Under the pieces are notes generated by a model, which was given only the letters and a program-made list of their open reading frames with translations, did no database searches and had not been told where the DNA came from. DNA of 15,805 nucleotides from a bacterium. GTDB lineage: Bacteria; Patescibacteriota; Saccharimonadia; Saccharimonadales; HK-STAS-PATE-42. The position numbers and the translations under genes are program-made. Where the stretch lies: positions 1 to 15,805 of the forward strand of contig JAKOXJ010000025.1 in NCBI GenBank assembly GCA_029781075.1. The letters are read 5' to 3'. Shown here in pieces: positions 4,783 to 11,809 of this stretch (position 1 is its first letter; each line of letters opens with the position of its first letter).

Positions 4783-5463
4783 ATGAGTGACGGTAAAAAA
4801 CTGACGATTGAATTGAATACAAGAACCGAAGTCGGTAAAAAGGTTCAGTCTTTGAGAGATCAAGGAATACTACCTGGCGTGATTAATGAGCACGGACAAG
4901 ATTCTGCAAATGTCTCAGTTGCTCATAATGTCTTTGAGGGAGTTTATAAAGAGGCTGGACGAACTCAGCCAGTTGAGTTCTATATTGATGGTAAAAAGCA
5001 TTTGGGAATGGTTAAGGAGATTGAACGCGAACCAGTAAAAGGGAAGATCATCCACTTTACTCTTCAGGCTATTAAGGCTAACGAAAAAGTTAGTGCTGAG
5101 GTTCCAGTCCATCTTAGCGAAGAAGTTGAGATCCCTGCCAAAAAGATTGGTCTTGATGTAATTGCTGTTACTCACTCATTTGAGATCGAAGCTTTGCCAC
5201 ATGATCTTCCAGAAAGTATTATTGTAGATGCGTCTAATCTGAAGGAGGTTGGTGATAGGATTTTGGTTAGCGATATTAAATTGCCAGCTGGTGTTGAACT
5301 CCCTGGTGAAGATGATCTAGAAAAAGTTCTCTTTATCGTTGAAGCTCCTCGCGTAACTAGTGAGGAAGATCTTGCAAATGACGTATCAGAGGAAGGTGAA
5401 GAAGGTTCTGCGGCCGATGTCCCAAGCGATAAGGGTACTGCAGAAGAGAAGTCTGACGAATAG
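4783..5463 (+). CDS. rplY: 50S ribosomal protein bL25 (Ctc/TL5 type)
   Basis: A 226-residue protein that binds 5S rRNA in the large ribosomal subunit. The N-terminal L25 domain (about 5-95) begins L-T-I-E-L-N-T-R-T-E-V-G-K-K and has the family's G-I-L-P-G-V-I segment. A TL5/Ctc-type C-terminal beta domain follows (about 100-190, with D-A-S-N-L-K-E-V-G-D-R-I), then a long acidic tail rich in Glu and Asp (about 193-226). This is the long, two-domain form, as in Thermus TL5 and Bacillus Ctc, not the short E. coli form. It is transcribed alone from its own promoter with a structured leader and is followed by a strong hairpin. The start is the ATG after an AAGGGA-containing stretch that is too far upstream to be an ideal Shine-Dalgarno. 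Confidence 0.93.
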   Translation: MSDGKKLTIELNTRTEVGKKVQSLRDQGILPGVINEHGQDSANVSVAHNVFEGVYKEAGRTQPVEFYIDGKKHLGMVKEIEREPVKGKIIHFTLQAIKANEKVSAEVPVHLSEEVEIPAKKIGLDVIAVTHSFEIEALPHDLPESIIVDASNLKEVGDRILVSDIKLPAGVELPGEDDLEKVLFIVEAPRVTSEEDLANDVSEEGEEGSAADVPSDKGTAEEKSDE

Positions 5464-5498
5464 AATATGTTCTAGCCTTAGTCTATTTTAGAGCATGC

Positions 5499-5528
5499 AA
5501 GAATCCCGGACTCTATTCCGGGATTCTT
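5499..5528 (+). terminator. Strong hairpin after bL25
   Basis: A perfect 12-bp stem (5499-5510 with 5517-5528, core CCCGGA/TCCGGG) with the loop CTCTAT. The tail is only CTTAGGGG, so there is no classical U-run. It is very likely a terminator or mRNA 3'-end stabiliser for bL25. It reaches to within nine bases of the next promoter element. Confidence 0.7.
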
Positions 5529-5536
5529 CTTAGGGG

Positions 5537-5545
5537 TGGTATAAT
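5537..5545 (+). promoter_or_regulatory. Extended -10 promoter of the CNNM-like gene
   Basis: TGG plus a perfect TATAAT (5540-5545). The ATG at 5553 lies eight bases after it, at the predicted transcription start. The -35 position falls inside the preceding hairpin and has no TTGACA-like hexamer, as expected for an extended -10 promoter. Confidence 0.6.
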
Positions 5546-5552
5546 TGTGCTT

Positions 5553-6491
5553 ATGTTTGATTTCCTTTTTTTTAGTGCCGTTATTGCCCTGGGTTATTTT
5601 TCTGCGCTATTACTCAATCTTAATCTGGTCCCAGAGTTTCCCAGTGAGTATGAGCTTAAGAGAAAGGCTCGTGACGGTGACGCTCGAGCAAAGGACCAGG
5701 CTTGGGCAAAGAAGCATTCACTAGAGATCAAAGTAACCTCTACACTACTCTACCTGCTAAGTACTGGTATATTTTTTATACTTTTGACTAATAGATTAAA
5801 GCAGGCTTGGCCGGCTGCTCTTATCTCTCTGCTTTCTTACATTGCAATGAGGATGCTGGTTGTAAAAGATATTGCTCCAAGGATGTTCACGTTCTGGGAA
5901 AAGGCCTTAGTGAGAAAGATGAAAGATATCGTTGAAATCTTAAGGAAAGTTTTAAAGCCGATCTATGGCAAATCCTATTCTGATTCGGAAAGACTTAAAT
6001 CTTATTATTCCGAAGAAGAGTTTGTATATCGTTTTGGGTTAGATTCTGAGTCTTTAAGTGAAGAAACTAGAAAAAAAGTGGATAGAATCTTGAAAGGCTC
6101 AAAGACTAAAGCAAAAGAGATAATGTTGCCTGTTAAATCTATTCCAAAAGTAGATATTAATTTAGATTTGACCCCTGTTATTTATGATGAGCTGCACAAA
6201 AAAGGCTATGATATGGCGCTTGCCTTTAATGGTGATAATGAGAATTGGGTAGGCATCTTATATCTTTCTGGTTCAGAAGCAGTTAATCAGCTAAGCTCCC
6301 CTATGGCTATCAAGGTTGGCGACAAAATGGAGCAAGGTCTGCAGTATGTTACTGAAGATACTAAGCTTGATGAGTTAATCTCTGGGTTCTTACAAGCTGG
6401 GCAAAATGGAGTATTGGTAACTGGCGCAGGAGGTCGGGTAAGCGGTGTGATTACAGCTAGAAAGCTTCTTGCTTGGATTAGTGGCAGTTAG
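5553..6491 (+). CDS. CNNM/CorC-like membrane protein with CBS-type domains
   Basis: A 312-residue protein. Hydrophobic segments at about 2-25, 63-78 and 86-104 form an N-terminal membrane part like a reduced DUF21 domain. After a charged linker (about 110-175), a pair of CBS-type modules runs from the K-E-I-M-L-P-V-K-S-I-P motif (about 187) to the end, closing with G-V-I-T-A-R-K-L-L. In CNNM/CorC proteins the CBS pair senses Mg2+ or ATP and the membrane part is linked to Mg2+ export. Here the membrane part has about three helices rather than four, so transport is not assured. ATG 5553 is preferred over GTG 5547, because the -10 box ends at 5545 and transcription should begin close to 5553. 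Confidence 0.72.
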   Translation: MFDFLFFSAVIALGYFSALLLNLNLVPEFPSEYELKRKARDGDARAKDQAWAKKHSLEIKVTSTLLYLLSTGIFFILLTNRLKQAWPAALISLLSYIAMRMLVVKDIAPRMFTFWEKALVRKMKDIVEILRKVLKPIYGKSYSDSERLKSYYSEEEFVYRFGLDSESLSEETRKKVDRILKGSKTKAKEIMLPVKSIPKVDINLDLTPVIYDELHKKGYDMALAFNGDNENWVGILYLSGSEAVNQLSSPMAIKVGDKMEQGLQYVTEDTKLDELISGFLQAGQNGVLVTGAGGRVSGVITARKLLAWISGS

Positions 6492-6516
6492 TTAAGTCAT
6501 TCAAACTTTACTCTGT

Positions 6517-6522
6517 TATAAT
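6517..6522 (+). promoter_or_regulatory. -10 box of aspS
   Basis: A perfect TATAAT ending 11 bases before the aspS ATG at 6533. It predicts a leader of about four nt and no room for a Shine-Dalgarno. No good -35 is seen; TTAAGT at 6492-6497 is 19 bp away. Confidence 0.5.
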
Positions 6523-6532
6523 AGTAGCTAAT

Positions 6533-8302
6533 ATGTCGAAAAGAATCTTAGCTGAACAAAGTTTGAACTTAGTTGACCAAGAAGTTATGTTGATGGGTTG
6601 GGCAAACTCTCGTCGAGATCATGGAGGGGTGATATTTATTGATCTTCGTGATGAATCTGGTCTCGTCCAGGTCACTATCCATCCGGACTCGTCTGATGCT
6701 TTTAAGATAGCTGAGAGCGTAAGAGACGAATATGTGTTAAGGGCTATTGGAAAAGTAGTCGAACGAGAAGAAAGTCTTATAAATCCTAATTTGGAGACTG
6801 GTAAGGTGGAGGTTGTTGTCTCTAGCCTTGAGATATTGAATAAAGCCGAGCCTCTTCCCTTCTCTGTCCGTAACGAAGATGAGAATGTCGGTGAGGAAAC
6901 TAGATTAAAGTACAGATATTTAGACCTCAGACGTCCAAAAATGCAGGATAGTCTTAGGGCTCGTGCTGAGTTTAACTCTGTTATTCATAAATATATGCAG
7001 AGCAAAGATTTTGTAGAGGTTTCAACTCCGATATTAGCTAACTCTAGCCCAGAAGGAGCAAGAGACTACTTGGTCCCATCTCGTTTGCATCCAGGTAAGT
7101 TCTTCGCCCTACCACAAGCCCCACAGCAGTTTAAGCAGCTTTTAATGGTTGGTGGCCTCCCTAGATACTACCAGATCGCTCCTTGTTTTAGAGATGAGGA
7201 CCCCCGAGCGGATCGTCACCCTGGTGACTTCTATCAACTTGATTTAGAGATGGCCTTTGTTGAAGATGGCGAAGAGGTTAGGTCTCTCTTGGACCCACTT
7301 TGGACTAAGCTTGTAAAAGAGTTTGCTGGTAAGAAACTAAAATTCGATAATTTCCCAAGGATTTCTTATGAAGAGGTAATGAATAAATATGGTACTGACA
7401 AACCAGATCTTAGATTTGGAATGGAATTAGTCGATTTGTCTGAAGATTTTGAAGATACTGATTTCGGCGTTTTTGCTGGATCTATAAAGAATGGTGGTGT
7501 TGTTAAGGCTATTTGTGTAGAAGGTGGAGCCTTACTTTCTCGCTCAGAGATTGATAAATTTACAGATGTTGCTAGGCAAAATGGAGCTGGTGGTCTTGCA
7601 TATATTAACTTTAAGGATGGTGAAGTTGTATCTCCAATAGCTAAGTTCTTGAGTGAGACTGAGATCAATGCGATTAAGCAGAAGTTAAATGTCAAAGATG
7701 GTGATGCAGTTTTCTTTGGAGCCGATAGCATCGGTGTAGTTAATAGGGTCCTGGGAGCTCTTAGAAATGAGTTCGCTGAGCACTTTAACCTAAAGGATCC
7801 TAATGAAGTAGCCATACTTTGGGTAGTTGATTTCCCTTTCTATGAATGGGACGATAGGGCTAATAAGATAGATTTTGGACATAATCCATTTAGTATGCCC
7901 AAAGGTGGAGTTGCAGCTTTTGATGTTGATACTGATGAAGATAGATTAAAGATTAGAGCTGATCAGTATGACTTAGTCATGAATGGTTATGAGTGCGCCT
8001 CAGGAGCTGTTAGGAACTATAAACCAGAAGTTATGTATAAGGCCTTCGAAGCTGTTGGTATTTCGAGCGCGGAAGTTGATAAAAGGTTTGGAGCAATGAT
8101 TGGAGCCTTTAAGTTCGGAGCTCCACCTCATGCTGGCTGTGCGCCTGGCTTAGATAGGATCTTCATGGTTCTGAGGAATGAGTCCAATATCCGTGAAGTT
8201 ATTGCTTTCCCTAAGAATGGCTCTGGAGTAGATCTGATGATGGATAGCCCAAGCATAGTTGATGATGCTCAGCTAAAAGAGCTCGGAATTAGACTCTCCT
8301 AA
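6533..8302 (+). CDS. aspS: Aspartyl-tRNA synthetase, bacterial type, probably non-discriminating
   Basis: A 589-residue class II synthetase that charges tRNA-Asp with aspartate. The N-terminal OB-fold anticodon domain (about 1-105) carries W-A-N-S-R-R-D-H-G-G. Motif 1 lies near 160-172. Motif 2 reads F-R-D-E-D-P-R-A-D-R (219-228), followed by Y-Q-L-D-L-E-M. A bacterial GAD insertion (about 300-415) contains G-A-G-G-L-A-Y-I. Motif 3 is in A-P-G-L-D-R-I-F near 540, with the C-terminal I-A-F-P-K-N-G-S-G. His30 in R-D-H-G-G replaces the Leu of discriminating enzymes; this His is known from non-discriminating AspRS, which also charge tRNA-Asn for the GatCAB amidotransferase. Length is normal and the gene appears intact. 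It converges on the ThyX-like gene with ten bases between. Confidence 0.97.
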   Translation: MSKRILAEQSLNLVDQEVMLMGWANSRRDHGGVIFIDLRDESGLVQVTIHPDSSDAFKIAESVRDEYVLRAIGKVVEREESLINPNLETGKVEVVVSSLEILNKAEPLPFSVRNEDENVGEETRLKYRYLDLRRPKMQDSLRARAEFNSVIHKYMQSKDFVEVSTPILANSSPEGARDYLVPSRLHPGKFFALPQAPQQFKQLLMVGGLPRYYQIAPCFRDEDPRADRHPGDFYQLDLEMAFVEDGEEVRSLLDPLWTKLVKEFAGKKLKFDNFPRISYEEVMNKYGTDKPDLRFGMELVDLSEDFEDTDFGVFAGSIKNGGVVKAICVEGGALLSRSEIDKFTDVARQNGAGGLAYINFKDGEVVSPIAKFLSETEINAIKQKLNVKDGDAVFFGADSIGVVNRVLGALRNEFAEHFNLKDPNEVAILWVVDFPFYEWDDRANKIDFGHNPFSMPKGGVAAFDVDTDEDRLKIRADQYDLVMNGYECASGAVRNYKPEVMYKAFEAVGISSAEVDKRFGAMIGAFKFGAPPHAGCAPGLDRIFMVLRNESNIREVIAFPKNGSGVDLMMDSPSIVDDAQLKELGIRLS

Positions 8303-8312
8303 CTATAGCCTT

Positions 8313-9407
8313 CTATCTTGGCCTTGCTCCGAAGTCGTCTTCATGGAGGATGTCTTTTCGGTATTGGTGGAAGCCTCTTAAGTTGCCATGTATTGGGGTG
8401 ACTAATCCGTCCAGCCTTTTGAATTCAGCGAGCTCTTCTTTTGTTTGCGGTCTTGCCGGGTGTTCGAATGGGGACATGTGTCCTTCTCTTAAGAGGTCAT
8501 CATGTAAGCGAAAGTCTGCTTGGATATCTCGCTTTCTTCCATGGGTTAAAAAACTTACCCTGGCCCCACGTCCGGTTGAAGCCTTCTTTCTCTCCTCGAG
8601 ACTGAGGTTCTCGTCGCCTTCGAAGCCGACCATTGGAGTATGCCATTCTCCCACCTTTAGTTCCTGAGGCGTTGATGAGCTGTGAGCATCTTGCATACTT
8701 TTAGCTGGCTTGGCAATTTCTGGTTGTGCAGCTGGGTTATTTCTTAGGGCAAAGAAGTTTGACCATTCTGTCCCTGATACGAGAACGGTTTGCCACATCC
8801 ATGGCTCTAGTGGTCTTCCGGCTAGCTGTTTATGGAGTGGTTCGTCAAGAGCACTTAAGCAGAAGATATCTTCACTTAATTCTGTGGCAGTTAAGTACTC
8901 ACTAAGTCCGGATGCTAAGGTAGCATCCTCGCCCAACCTCTTTTTTAGTAGTCTTCCGTAGCCAAGTTCTTCTTCCAGTAGAGTTACTCTTTCTTTTAGG
9001 TCGTCTGGTAGCATCGGCCTCCCCGTATTAGGATCAACAGAATATATACCTCCTAGGGCAGCTATTGCTCCGAGTGCTGCGATATCTCTTCCTAGGAGCC
9101 AATTTTTTACGGCGATACTATGTTGGATGCCCTCGGCAAATGAGTCGGCTTGCATCCCTTTCTTCTGGATACCAAATCTTTCTGGTATGAATGGGTCATC
9201 GAGGACTCGTCTAATTTGTGTTGCGATAGGTATTGCTCTTGTACTAGCAGAGTTTCTAGAAAGAACCCTTGGGGTATTGAATTCGGCAAGGATAACCCTT
9301 GGCATGTTAACAACAAAAGTTGTTAGACGGTATCCTTCTTCACTAATGGAATCAGCTATAATATTTGCTTCGTAGTGCCCTGGTTCTAATAGCTCTTGAG
9401 TAAGCAT
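8313..9407 (-). CDS. ThyX-like flavin-dependent thymidylate synthase family protein, permuted order
   Basis: A 364-residue protein with ThyX motifs in an unusual order. The substrate-binding motif region (R-V-L-S-R-N-S-A-S-T-R, 47-57) is at the N-terminus. Next comes the block with W215, F218 and R222 (E-W-S-N-F-F-A-L-R) followed by A-Q-P-E-I (227-231). The segment that opens canonical ThyX (G-A-R-V-S-F, 281-286, then G-H-M-S-P-F-E-H, 309-316) lies here near the C-terminus, before N-L-R-G-F-H-Q-Y-R. Canonical ThyX is about 220 residues; longer permuted relatives occur in phages. The family motif normally has His before the first Arg; here position 46 is Pro (codon CCA). Thymidylate synthesis with FAD and folate is the family reaction, but activity here is uncertain. 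An AAAGGA stands 11 bases before the ATG. Confidence 0.8.
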   Translation of the reverse strand: MLTQELLEPGHYEANIIADSISEEGYRLTTFVVNMPRVILAEFNTPRVLSRNSASTRAIPIATQIRRVLDDPFIPERFGIQKKGMQADSFAEGIQHSIAVKNWLLGRDIAALGAIAALGGIYSVDPNTGRPMLPDDLKERVTLLEEELGYGRLLKKRLGEDATLASGLSEYLTATELSEDIFCLSALDEPLHKQLAGRPLEPWMWQTVLVSGTEWSNFFALRNNPAAQPEIAKPAKSMQDAHSSSTPQELKVGEWHTPMVGFEGDENLSLEERKKASTGRGARVSFLTHGRKRDIQADFRLHDDLLREGHMSPFEHPARPQTKEELAEFKRLDGLVTPIHGNLRGFHQYRKDILHEDDFGARPR

Positions 9408-9590
9408 AGTTCTATAAATCCTTTCACTTTTTGTTTTAGAATCTCTCGTTCTAGTAATTCTTACTGTATTGATAAAAGCATAAGAATGATAGACTCGTTG
9501 TGGTTTTTATAGATTTGTAGGTGGAAGTTGGCGCTGTTCTTTGTGTATACTTTATAGGCAAGTTTTAGTTTTAGATAAGGTTAGAAATTG

Positions 9591-10208
9591 ATGGAGTCAT
9601 CTAGTCTAAGTGCTACGCAACCTCTTTTTGTTTTGGTAGTTGGTCTACCGGGAAGCGGGAAGACCTTCTTTGCTCGCCAATTTGCCGAAAGCTATAAGTT
9701 CTTCTATATAGATAGTGGTCGTATTGAGTCTGAATTAGAGAGTATAAGTAACTCTCACAAGGATATCCGGGACATTTCGAATAAGATTGTAAGTAATACG
9801 CTAGAACAAGCCCTTAAAGTTTACCGACATATTATTGTAGAAGGACAGTTTGGAAGTGAGGTGGAGAGATCCGAATTATTAAGCATGGCTACTAAAGCTG
9901 GATTTGGTACTCTAGTAGTTTGGGTCCAAACCGATGAAGAAACTGCTGAATATCGTGCTTTGAATAGAGACAGAAGACGTCCGGATGATAAGTACTCTCT
10001 AAAATTAAATGAGGATGAATTCTTACAGATAAAAAAGAAGTTCCAGAAACTTAATACGAAGAAGGAGACTTTTGTGGTTGTAAGTGGTAAGCATGATTTT
10101 AAGAGTCAGGGTGTAGTTGTGCTAAAGAAAATCGCTAGTATGTATGTAAGAGGAATGGATCAATCTGGTAAACCAAACTCACCTCAAGCTAGAACGATTA
10201 TCAGGTAG
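9591..10208 (+). CDS. P-loop kinase-like ATPase (AAA_33/zeta-like)
   Basis: A 205-residue protein with a Walker A motif G-L-P-G-S-G-K-T at 18-25, an acidic strand end I-I-V-E-G-Q (about 82-87) in the Walker B-like position, and an arginine-rich lid (N-R-D-R-R-R-P, about 124-130). This is the plan of small nucleoside or polynucleotide kinase-like proteins, including zeta toxins. No antitoxin-like gene lies next to it, so a toxin role is not favoured. ATG 9591 is preferred over TTG 9588, with AAGG about ten bases upstream; TATACT at 9546-9551 is the best -10 candidate. The YgjP-type peptidase gene begins seven bases after the stop, so the two are surely co-transcribed and may work together. Confidence 0.82.
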   Translation: MESSSLSATQPLFVLVVGLPGSGKTFFARQFAESYKFFYIDSGRIESELESISNSHKDIRDISNKIVSNTLEQALKVYRHIIVEGQFGSEVERSELLSMATKAGFGTLVVWVQTDEETAEYRALNRDRRRPDDKYSLKLNEDEFLQIKKKFQKLNTKKETFVVVSGKHDFKSQGVVVLKKIASMYVRGMDQSGKPNSPQARTIIR

Positions 10209-10214
10209 GGATAT

Positions 10215-10961
10215 ATGAATGATAATAATTCCCCCTTCTCCCAAGTTCTTGAAGTAGAAGGGATCGGGAATATTAAAATAAGGCGTCGTCGTGGGCAAAA
10301 GAGTACAACTCTTAGGCTTAGTAAGAGCGGTGGAATCGTTCTTAGTACGAATTACTCTACTCCACTCTACAGCTTAAAGAAATTTGTTTTAGAAAATAGA
10401 GCTTGGCTAGATGAAGTCAGAGATAAGAACGGTTTGTCTCAAGAAATTGAGATTGTTGATGGACAGATACTTTCTGCTGGGCTGACTTTTAAGTTAGAGT
10501 ATTCGCCGGGCCTAGATAGGCCAACTTTTAAATATCGTAAAGGCTGGGATGAGATTATTATCAATACTTCATCCCTTGCAGACTCTGTTAGGCTAGATGA
10601 GCAATTGCGTGATGAATTAGAGAAGCTGGTTATCAAGGCGCTAAGAGAAAGAGCTCAAAAGTATCTGCCAAATCGGCTGTATGAGATTGCCTCCATGATG
10701 GGCACAGAATATAGTTCTATAACAATCAGGAACACCTCCAGTAGGTGGGGGTCATGCTCTTCGCGTAATGATATAAATCTAAGTTTGTGGTTGATGATTC
10801 TGCCTAAGAACTTAGTAGATTACGTTATTATCCATGAGTTGGCCCATACAAGATTTAAGAACCATGCAAAAGAGTTCTGGGATGAAGTTAGAGACTACTG
10901 TCCGGGTTATAAAGAACTGAGGGCTAAGCTTAAGAAGCACTCTAGCCAGGTCTGGTGGTAG
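10215..10961 (+). CDS. YgjP-type zinc metallopeptidase (DUF45/M48-like)
   Basis: A 248-residue protein with the conserved S-R-W-G-S-C-S motif (176-182), the zinc motif H-E-L-A-H (207-211) and a downstream His217 (N-H-A-K-E-F-W) as probable third ligand. Glu208 would be the catalytic base. The N-terminal half is beta-rich and starts with a basic stretch (K-I-R-R-R-R-G, 21-27). The family (PF01863, related to WSS1/SprT-like gluzincins) is intracellular and its substrates are mostly unknown. No signal peptide or membrane segment is present. An AGGG four bases before the ATG is too close for a good Shine-Dalgarno; translation is probably coupled to the upstream kinase-like gene. Confidence 0.9.
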   Translation: MNDNNSPFSQVLEVEGIGNIKIRRRRGQKSTTLRLSKSGGIVLSTNYSTPLYSLKKFVLENRAWLDEVRDKNGLSQEIEIVDGQILSAGLTFKLEYSPGLDRPTFKYRKGWDEIIINTSSLADSVRLDEQLRDELEKLVIKALRERAQKYLPNRLYEIASMMGTEYSSITIRNTSSRWGSCSSRNDINLSLWLMILPKNLVDYVIIHELAHTRFKNHAKEFWDEVRDYCPGYKELRAKLKKHSSQVWW

Positions 10962-10993
10962 AATTAAGCTCCCCTCTCTGTTAGAATTAAGCT
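10959..10993 (+). repeat. Pair of 12-bp direct repeats before the PAS gene
   Basis: TAGAATTAAGCT occurs at 10959-10970 and 10982-10993, a 23-bp period (about two helical turns). The first copy begins at the stop codon of the peptidase gene. The pair lies 25 bases upstream of the next gene, a suitable place for an activator or repressor site. No factor is identified. Confidence 0.5.
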
Positions 10994-11017
10994 TAAGTTT
11001 AATAATTATTCTTTAAG

Positions 11018-11809
11018 ATGAAGGTTAAATCAGGCCCTGATGAGTTTAAGCTACTTAGATCAAATGTAGTCTTTATTCTGGCCCTAACTTTTATGCTGGC
11101 CATAAGTGGGCTTTTTATCACTTTCGGTAAAGACTATTTATACGATAACGGTAAACTAGTCTTTACCGTAACCTTTATAGCTTTTGTTGCTTTAGGAGTA
11201 TATGCATTTTTGCGACTACAGCTGAGGGTGGCCTCGTTGGCTACTGAGTTAAGGAGGACTGCCGAAGAAGAAGAGTTCGAAAGGAACCGAACCTTAACAC
11301 TTATCAATAGCATAAAGGATGCAGTGATATTCGTAGATGATAGTGGACATGTTTCTTTGTATAATGCAGCCACTCTAGATTTACTTAACACCAATGTAGG
11401 GATCTCTAGACAACCTGTAGAGACTATATTCAGGCCGGCTCAAGGATCTGCCATAGACTTCAGGAATGTTATGGCTAATCTAAAAGGATCTCAAATCATA
11501 ACTTTTAAGCATGAGATCTCTCAGGGAAAGTTTATTGATTTAACACTTGCTATATCACGAGCAAGAAGTGGTTATGGAAAAGTTGGGATGCGAGGTTTTG
11601 TTTTTGTGGCCAAGGCTAGTGGGTCTGAGAATCCTGACTCTGAGCAGTATCACTTAGAGAGACATGCCCTAAGGAACTCCTGGGCAATTATAGAAGGAAG
11701 TATAGAAAATGCTCAGTTAATGCTCAGTAAGGATAACGTTGAGGGTGCTAAGAAGGCAGTTGATACAGCAATGGCAAATGCTACTCAGGTTAAAGAAAAG
11801 ATATTCTAA
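11018..11809 (+). CDS. Membrane PAS protein with histidine-kinase-like dimerisation helix, no ATPase
   Basis: A 263-residue protein with two membrane helices (about 15-35 and 46-66), a charged linker helix (about 68-92, A-E-E-E-E-F-E-R-N) and a PAS domain (about 93-200, with I-K-D-A-V-I-F-V-D-D-S-G-H-V). The C-terminal helical segment (about 208-263) resembles a kinase DHp domain: His216 in H-A-L-R-N-S-W-A-I-I-E-G matches an H-box. The protein ends there, and the next gene is on the other strand, so the catalytic ATP-binding domain is truly absent rather than lost by a frameshift. It may be a phosphorelay or sensor partner of a kinase encoded elsewhere. The start lacks a Shine-Dalgarno. Its TAA stop overlaps the clpC stop (11806-11809). 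Confidence 0.78.
   Translation: MKVKSGPDEFKLLRSNVVFILALTFMLAISGLFITFGKDYLYDNGKLVFTVTFIAFVALGVYAFLRLQLRVASLATELRRTAEEEEFERNRTLTLINSIKDAVIFVDDSGHVSLYNAATLDLLNTNVGISRQPVETIFRPAQGSAIDFRNVMANLKGSQIITFKHEISQGKFIDLTLAISRARSGYGKVGMRGFVFVAKASGSENPDSEQYHLERHALRNSWAIIEGSIENAQLMLSKDNVEGAKKAVDTAMANATQVKEKIF

Noticed and set aside
9588..10208. Zeta-toxin/antitoxin pair
   Set aside because: The P-loop protein has no small antitoxin-like gene beside it; its partner is a metallopeptidase gene.
10358..10368. Match to the left part of the 125-bp repeat (TCTACTCCACT)
   Set aside because: Eleven bases inside a coding region with no further similarity; expected by chance in this composition.
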